NCBI GenBank assembly: GCA_963169295.1
Contig: CAUJDD010000031.1
Span: 1-64,000 of the forward strand
Source of the DNA: UBA4416 sp020846025
GTDB taxonomy: Bacteria > Bacteroidota > Bacteroidia > B-17B0 > Aurantibacillaceae
Length of the DNA stretch: 64,000 nt
Direction: 5' to 3'
The notes below the pieces were generated by a model. The model was not told the DNA's origin, made no database searches, and saw only the letters and a list, made by a program, of their open reading frames with translations. Below, in pieces: positions 61,368-64,000 of the stretch. The number at the start of each line of letters is the position of its first letter. Positions within the stretch are counted from its first letter, which is position 1. The position numbers and the translations under genes are program-made.

Positions 61368-61907
61368 TTATTTAGTGTTTAGTACAAATATTTCTTTCAT
61401 GTTTCTACCTAAGCCGTCATAATCTAAACCATAACCCACTACAAAATCATTAGGTATTTTAATACCCACATAATCAACAATTATATTCTTTTTGTATGCA
61501 TCTGGCTTTAGTAGGAATGATGCCACTTTAACTTGTTTCACTTCTTTTTTAGTAAGCAAGGTTACTAATTTTTCTAGGGTTACCCCTGTATCCACGATAT
61601 CTTCAATAATTACTACAGTTCTACCTTTCACATCTTCAGTTAAACCTATCATTTCGGTAACAACTCCCGAACTTGTAGTTCCATAATACGAAGCTAATTT
61701 AATAAAAGAGATTTCACAAGGTATCGTTACTTCTTTTAGTAAATCGGCCGCAAACATAAAAGAACCGTTGAGCACAACTAAAAATAAGGGCGTTTCATTA
61801 ACCAAATCAGAATTTATTTTTTGGGCAATAACTTTTACTTGCTCCGAAATAGTTTCGGCAGTAATGTATGGAACAAAACTTTTGTCTTTTAAGACAATGG
61901 ACTGCAT
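61368..61907 (-). CDS. hpt: Hypoxanthine phosphoribosyltransferase
   Basis: A 179-residue purine-salvage enzyme joining hypoxanthine or guanine to PRPP. It has VVLNGSFMFAADLL, the PRPP loop VVIIEDIVDTGVTL, and KIPNDFVVGYGLDYDGLGRN near the end. It lies 28 bases before adk on the same strand. A TATATTTG promoter box precedes it. Linking purine salvage, adenylate kinase and Obg in one unit is usual for this phylum. Confidence 0.95.
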   Translation of the reverse strand: MQSIVLKDKSFVPYITAETISEQVKVIAQKINSDLVNETPLFLVVLNGSFMFAADLLKEVTIPCEISFIKLASYYGTTSSGVVTEMIGLTEDVKGRTVVIIEDIVDTGVTLEKLVTLLTKKEVKQVKVASFLLKPDAYKKNIIVDYVGIKIPNDFVVGYGLDYDGLGRNMKEIFVLNTK

Positions 61908-61925
61908 AAAATGAATTTTGGACTA

Positions 61926-61933
61926 CAAATATA
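61926..61933 (-). promoter_or_regulatory. hpt-adk-obgE promoter, TATATTTG
   Basis: Minus-strand TATATTTG, 19 bases before the hpt ATG. Confidence 0.55.
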
Positions 61934-61999
61934 ATAACAATTTAGTGTAATACAGCCTATTCATAACACTATTAAGTTGTGGTATTTAGCATAAAATCA

Positions 62000-62007
62000 T
62001 ACATTTG
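62000..62007 (+). promoter_or_regulatory. MATE gene promoter, TACATTTG with upstream TTG
   Basis: TACATTTG with TTG at 61977-61979 (20 bases apart). It ends 9 bases before the TTG start at 62016. Confidence 0.6.
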
Positions 62008-62015
62008 CGCCCATT

Positions 62016-63371
62016 TTGTCAAAATCGGCCACATATTCGCATTACAAAGAGACTATTCAGTTATCCTTACCATTAATTCTTACCCAAGTTGGACATATCG
62101 TTACTGGTATGGTGGATAATATATTTTTGGGTAGAATAGGAAATACCGAACAAGCTGCTGGAATATTATCTAATAACTTATTTGTTATGTTATTAGTGTT
62201 TAGTATAGGAATGAGTTTTGTGATAACGCCCTCTATAAGCGATGCTCACATGAATAAAAACGAACGTGAAAAAGCCTTTGTTTTTAAAAATGCTTTATAT
62301 ATTAATTTTGGAGTAGCTATCCTTCTTTTTTTAATTCTTTATGCTGCTTCTCCTGTCTTGTATTACATGCAACAACCACAAGATGTTGTAGAATTAGCTA
62401 TTCCATTTTTTAGTGTATTGTCATTTTCAATTATTCCAGTATCTCTGTTTTTTGTTTGTAAACAATATACCGAAGGCTTAAGTAATACTAAAGCAGCTAT
62501 GTATATTAGTGTTATTGGCAATATTGTAAATATTATTTTAAACTATTTATTAATTTATGGCTATGCAGGTCTGCCAGAGATGGGGTATATGGGTTCTTGT
62601 TGGGCTACGTTTTTTGCTCGATTATTAATGGGAGTGGGGTTTTTAATTTTTGTGTTTCGCCACCAAAGTGTTAATAGTTTTACTAAATATTATAAAGAAG
62701 CAAAAATCACCGCCACTCACTTTTGGACTTTATTGAAAGACGGACTTGCCTCTGCAATGCAGGTTACATTTGAGGTTACGGCATTTGCTATCTCTGGACT
62801 TATAGCTGGTGTGTTTGGAAAAGAACAAATTGATGCGCATGGTATTGCTCTAAGTTTAGCTGCATTTACTTATATGTTTGCTAGCGGTATTGGAAGCGCT
62901 ACTACGATACGCGTTGGAAATTTTTATGCTGTAAATAATTTAGTTGATATGAAACAAGCTATTAAAACATCGTATCAACTAGTAATTATGGTAATGGCTT
63001 GTATGGCGCTTGTTTTTATTTGTTTCAACCAGTTGTTACCTCAAATTTTTAGTATTGATGCTGAGATTATCGCCATTTCAGCCAAGTTATTATTAATTGC
63101 CGCATTTTTTCAATTATTTGATGGTACACAAGTAGTTGCTATTTGCATCTTAAGAGGAGTTGAAGATTACAAATTTTCAACCTATCTCGCATTTATTGGT
63201 TATTGGTTAATTGCTCTCCCTTTAAGTTATGTATTTGCTTTTATGCTTCAATGGCAGGTATATGGTGTGTGGCTAGCTTTAAGCATAGGGTTAGCATTTG
63301 TAAGTATTACATTGTTTTTCCGTATTAAATTTTTAATAAAGGTTAAAGAAGCATCACCTACACATTCATAG
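62016..63371 (+). CDS. MATE family efflux transporter
   Basis: A 451-residue inner-membrane protein with about 12 helices and MATE hallmarks: LPLILTQVGHIVTGMVDNIFLGRIG at the N-terminus, the symmetrical second half starting LKDGLASAMQVTFEVTAFAISGL, and the GSATTIRVGNFYA segment. It exports drugs or metabolites using a sodium or proton gradient; substrate unknown. The start is TTG 62016 (M-S-K-S-A-T-Y); no ATG fits. Confidence 0.92.
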   Translation: MSKSATYSHYKETIQLSLPLILTQVGHIVTGMVDNIFLGRIGNTEQAAGILSNNLFVMLLVFSIGMSFVITPSISDAHMNKNEREKAFVFKNALYINFGVAILLFLILYAASPVLYYMQQPQDVVELAIPFFSVLSFSIIPVSLFFVCKQYTEGLSNTKAAMYISVIGNIVNIILNYLLIYGYAGLPEMGYMGSCWATFFARLLMGVGFLIFVFRHQSVNSFTKYYKEAKITATHFWTLLKDGLASAMQVTFEVTAFAISGLIAGVFGKEQIDAHGIALSLAAFTYMFASGIGSATTIRVGNFYAVNNLVDMKQAIKTSYQLVIMVMACMALVFICFNQLLPQIFSIDAEIIAISAKLLLIAAFFQLFDGTQVVAICILRGVEDYKFSTYLAFIGYWLIALPLSYVFAFMLQWQVYGVWLALSIGLAFVSITLFFRIKFLIKVKEASPTHS

Positions 63372-63399
63372 TCTGCTGAATAATGGAAATAGAAAGAAA

Positions 63400-64000
63400 T
63401 TAATACAACATAATATATATAGCTAAATGATCGCTATAACCATTAAAATATTTCTCGCCACCATAAGTTCTATTAGGTCTTTCTTCGCCTGTTTTTTCGT
63501 TTTTAAACAACACAAAATCTTTCTTTAATATATGCGCATTCTTAGGTAGAAAGCCATATCCTTTTTTTGATCTTAAAAATCCTTGCGATACAATAATTTG
63601 ATCAAGTACGCGCCATTCTTTATTATAATAGTGAGTACCTTGTTTGTTTTTATCTAAGGTTTGAAACGGGTTATAAAGGTCTAAATTATTCTTAGGTTGG
63701 TCAGATGCTCTTAGAATATTAGTTATACTTCTATTATCAGGATGATCATTAAAATCACCCATAATAATAATCTTGGCTCCTTTGTCTTTCTTTAAAATCT
63801 CATCTACTTGTTTTCTTAACTGTTCAGCGGCATAAATACGTCTAGGTTCAGAAGCCTCAACACCCTCTCTTCTACTTGGCCAATGATTAACAAATACATA
63901 AAACACATCGCCATTTGTTGTTTTAAGAGTTGCAAATAAAATATTTCGTGTTTTATAATCACCCAATGTAGGATTCGTAGCATTTAGTTCTTTAAACTCC
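63400..64000 (-). CDS. Endonuclease/exonuclease/phosphatase family protein, C-terminal part
   Basis: The frame is open to the right edge of the window, so the N-terminus is missing; 199 residues are visible. EEP-superfamily motifs are present: FVNHWPSRR, IIIMGDFNDHPDN (metal Asp and Asn) and the final SDHLAIYI (catalytic Asp-His). Members cleave phosphodiesters in DNA, lipids or small molecules. Without the N-terminus it cannot be said whether it is secreted. It converges on the MATE gene with a 28-base gap. Confidence 0.85.
   Translation of the reverse strand, partial: EFKELNATNPTLGDYKTRNILFATLKTTNGDVFYVFVNHWPSRREGVEASEPRRIYAAEQLRKQVDEILKKDKGAKIIIMGDFNDHPDNRSITNILRASDQPKNNLDLYNPFQTLDKNKQGTHYYNKEWRVLDQIIVSQGFLRSKKGYGFLPKNAHILKKDFVLFKNEKTGEERPNRTYGGEKYFNGYSDHLAIYIMLY

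Noticed and set aside
1..64000. tRNA genes, CRISPR arrays, insertion sequences, prophage or defence islands
   Set aside because: Scanning by eye showed no tRNA T-loop pattern in any gap, no regularly spaced repeats, and no transposase, integrase, phage or nuclease-defence genes.

Overview
The window is a chromosomal stretch of a low-GC member of the Bacteroidota. The evidence is secreted proteins carrying type IX secretion (T9SS) sorting domains of types A and B, a gldH gliding lipoprotein gene, the hpt-adk-obgE and PSP1/RicT-gldH gene orders, many promoters of the Bacteroidota form TAnnTTTG, and no Shine-Dalgarno sequences worth the name. The exact family cannot be fixed from the sequence alone. 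I saw no tRNA, rRNA, CRISPR array, insertion sequence or prophage. No gene-free stretch is longer than about 275 bases. The first and last genes run off the window.

Layout. 1-4 kb: end of a membrane glycosyltransferase-like protein, a small unknown protein, then a SulP anion transporter paired with a beta-carbonic anhydrase. 4-7.3 kb: wecB, radC and an MFS exporter. 7.4-12.8 kb: a TPR sensor kinase and a NarL-type regulator, followed by a T9SS cargo protein and a PQQ-propeller protein. 12.8-19.2 kb, minus strand: a nitrous oxide reduction operon in the order cytochrome c lipoprotein, nosZ, a membrane protein fused in frame to NosL, nosD, nosF, nosY. 19.4-23.3 kb: a DUF4412 protein, YraN, and a cassette of hot-dog thioesterase, LolA-like protein, lipoprotein, dehydratase-like protein and DUF420 membrane protein.

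23.3-28 kb: rpoN, HU, a TPR protein, a 29-residue COX24/mS38-like protein and RNase E/G. 28-34 kb: enoyl-CoA hydratase, 3-hydroxyanthranilate dioxygenase and a 1531-residue T9SS cargo. 34-41 kb: hldD, an Omp28-like T9SS cargo, a small lipoprotein, gmk, uvrC and a MurG-like glycosyltransferase. 41-49 kb: a 7TM-HD phosphohydrolase and two large T9SS type B cargo proteins with tandem internal repeats. 49-64 kb: M20 peptidase, HI0933-type flavoprotein, a methyltransferase-glycosyltransferase fusion, tgt, an LptF/G permease, an SDR, the RicT-like protein with gldH, obgE, adenylate kinase with a histone-H1-like tail, hpt, a MATE exporter and part of an endonuclease/exonuclease/phosphatase protein.

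Most of the window is ordinary housekeeping. The points most worth a second look are the in-frame membrane protein-NosL fusion with a complete lipoprotein signal inside it, the lysine/alanine tail on adenylate kinase, the thioesterase-LolA-dehydratase cassette, promoters so close to start codons that many mRNAs must be leaderless or nearly so, and a tRNA-guanine transglycosylase without the usual zinc cysteines. Nothing here is clearly a wholly new multi-gene system.
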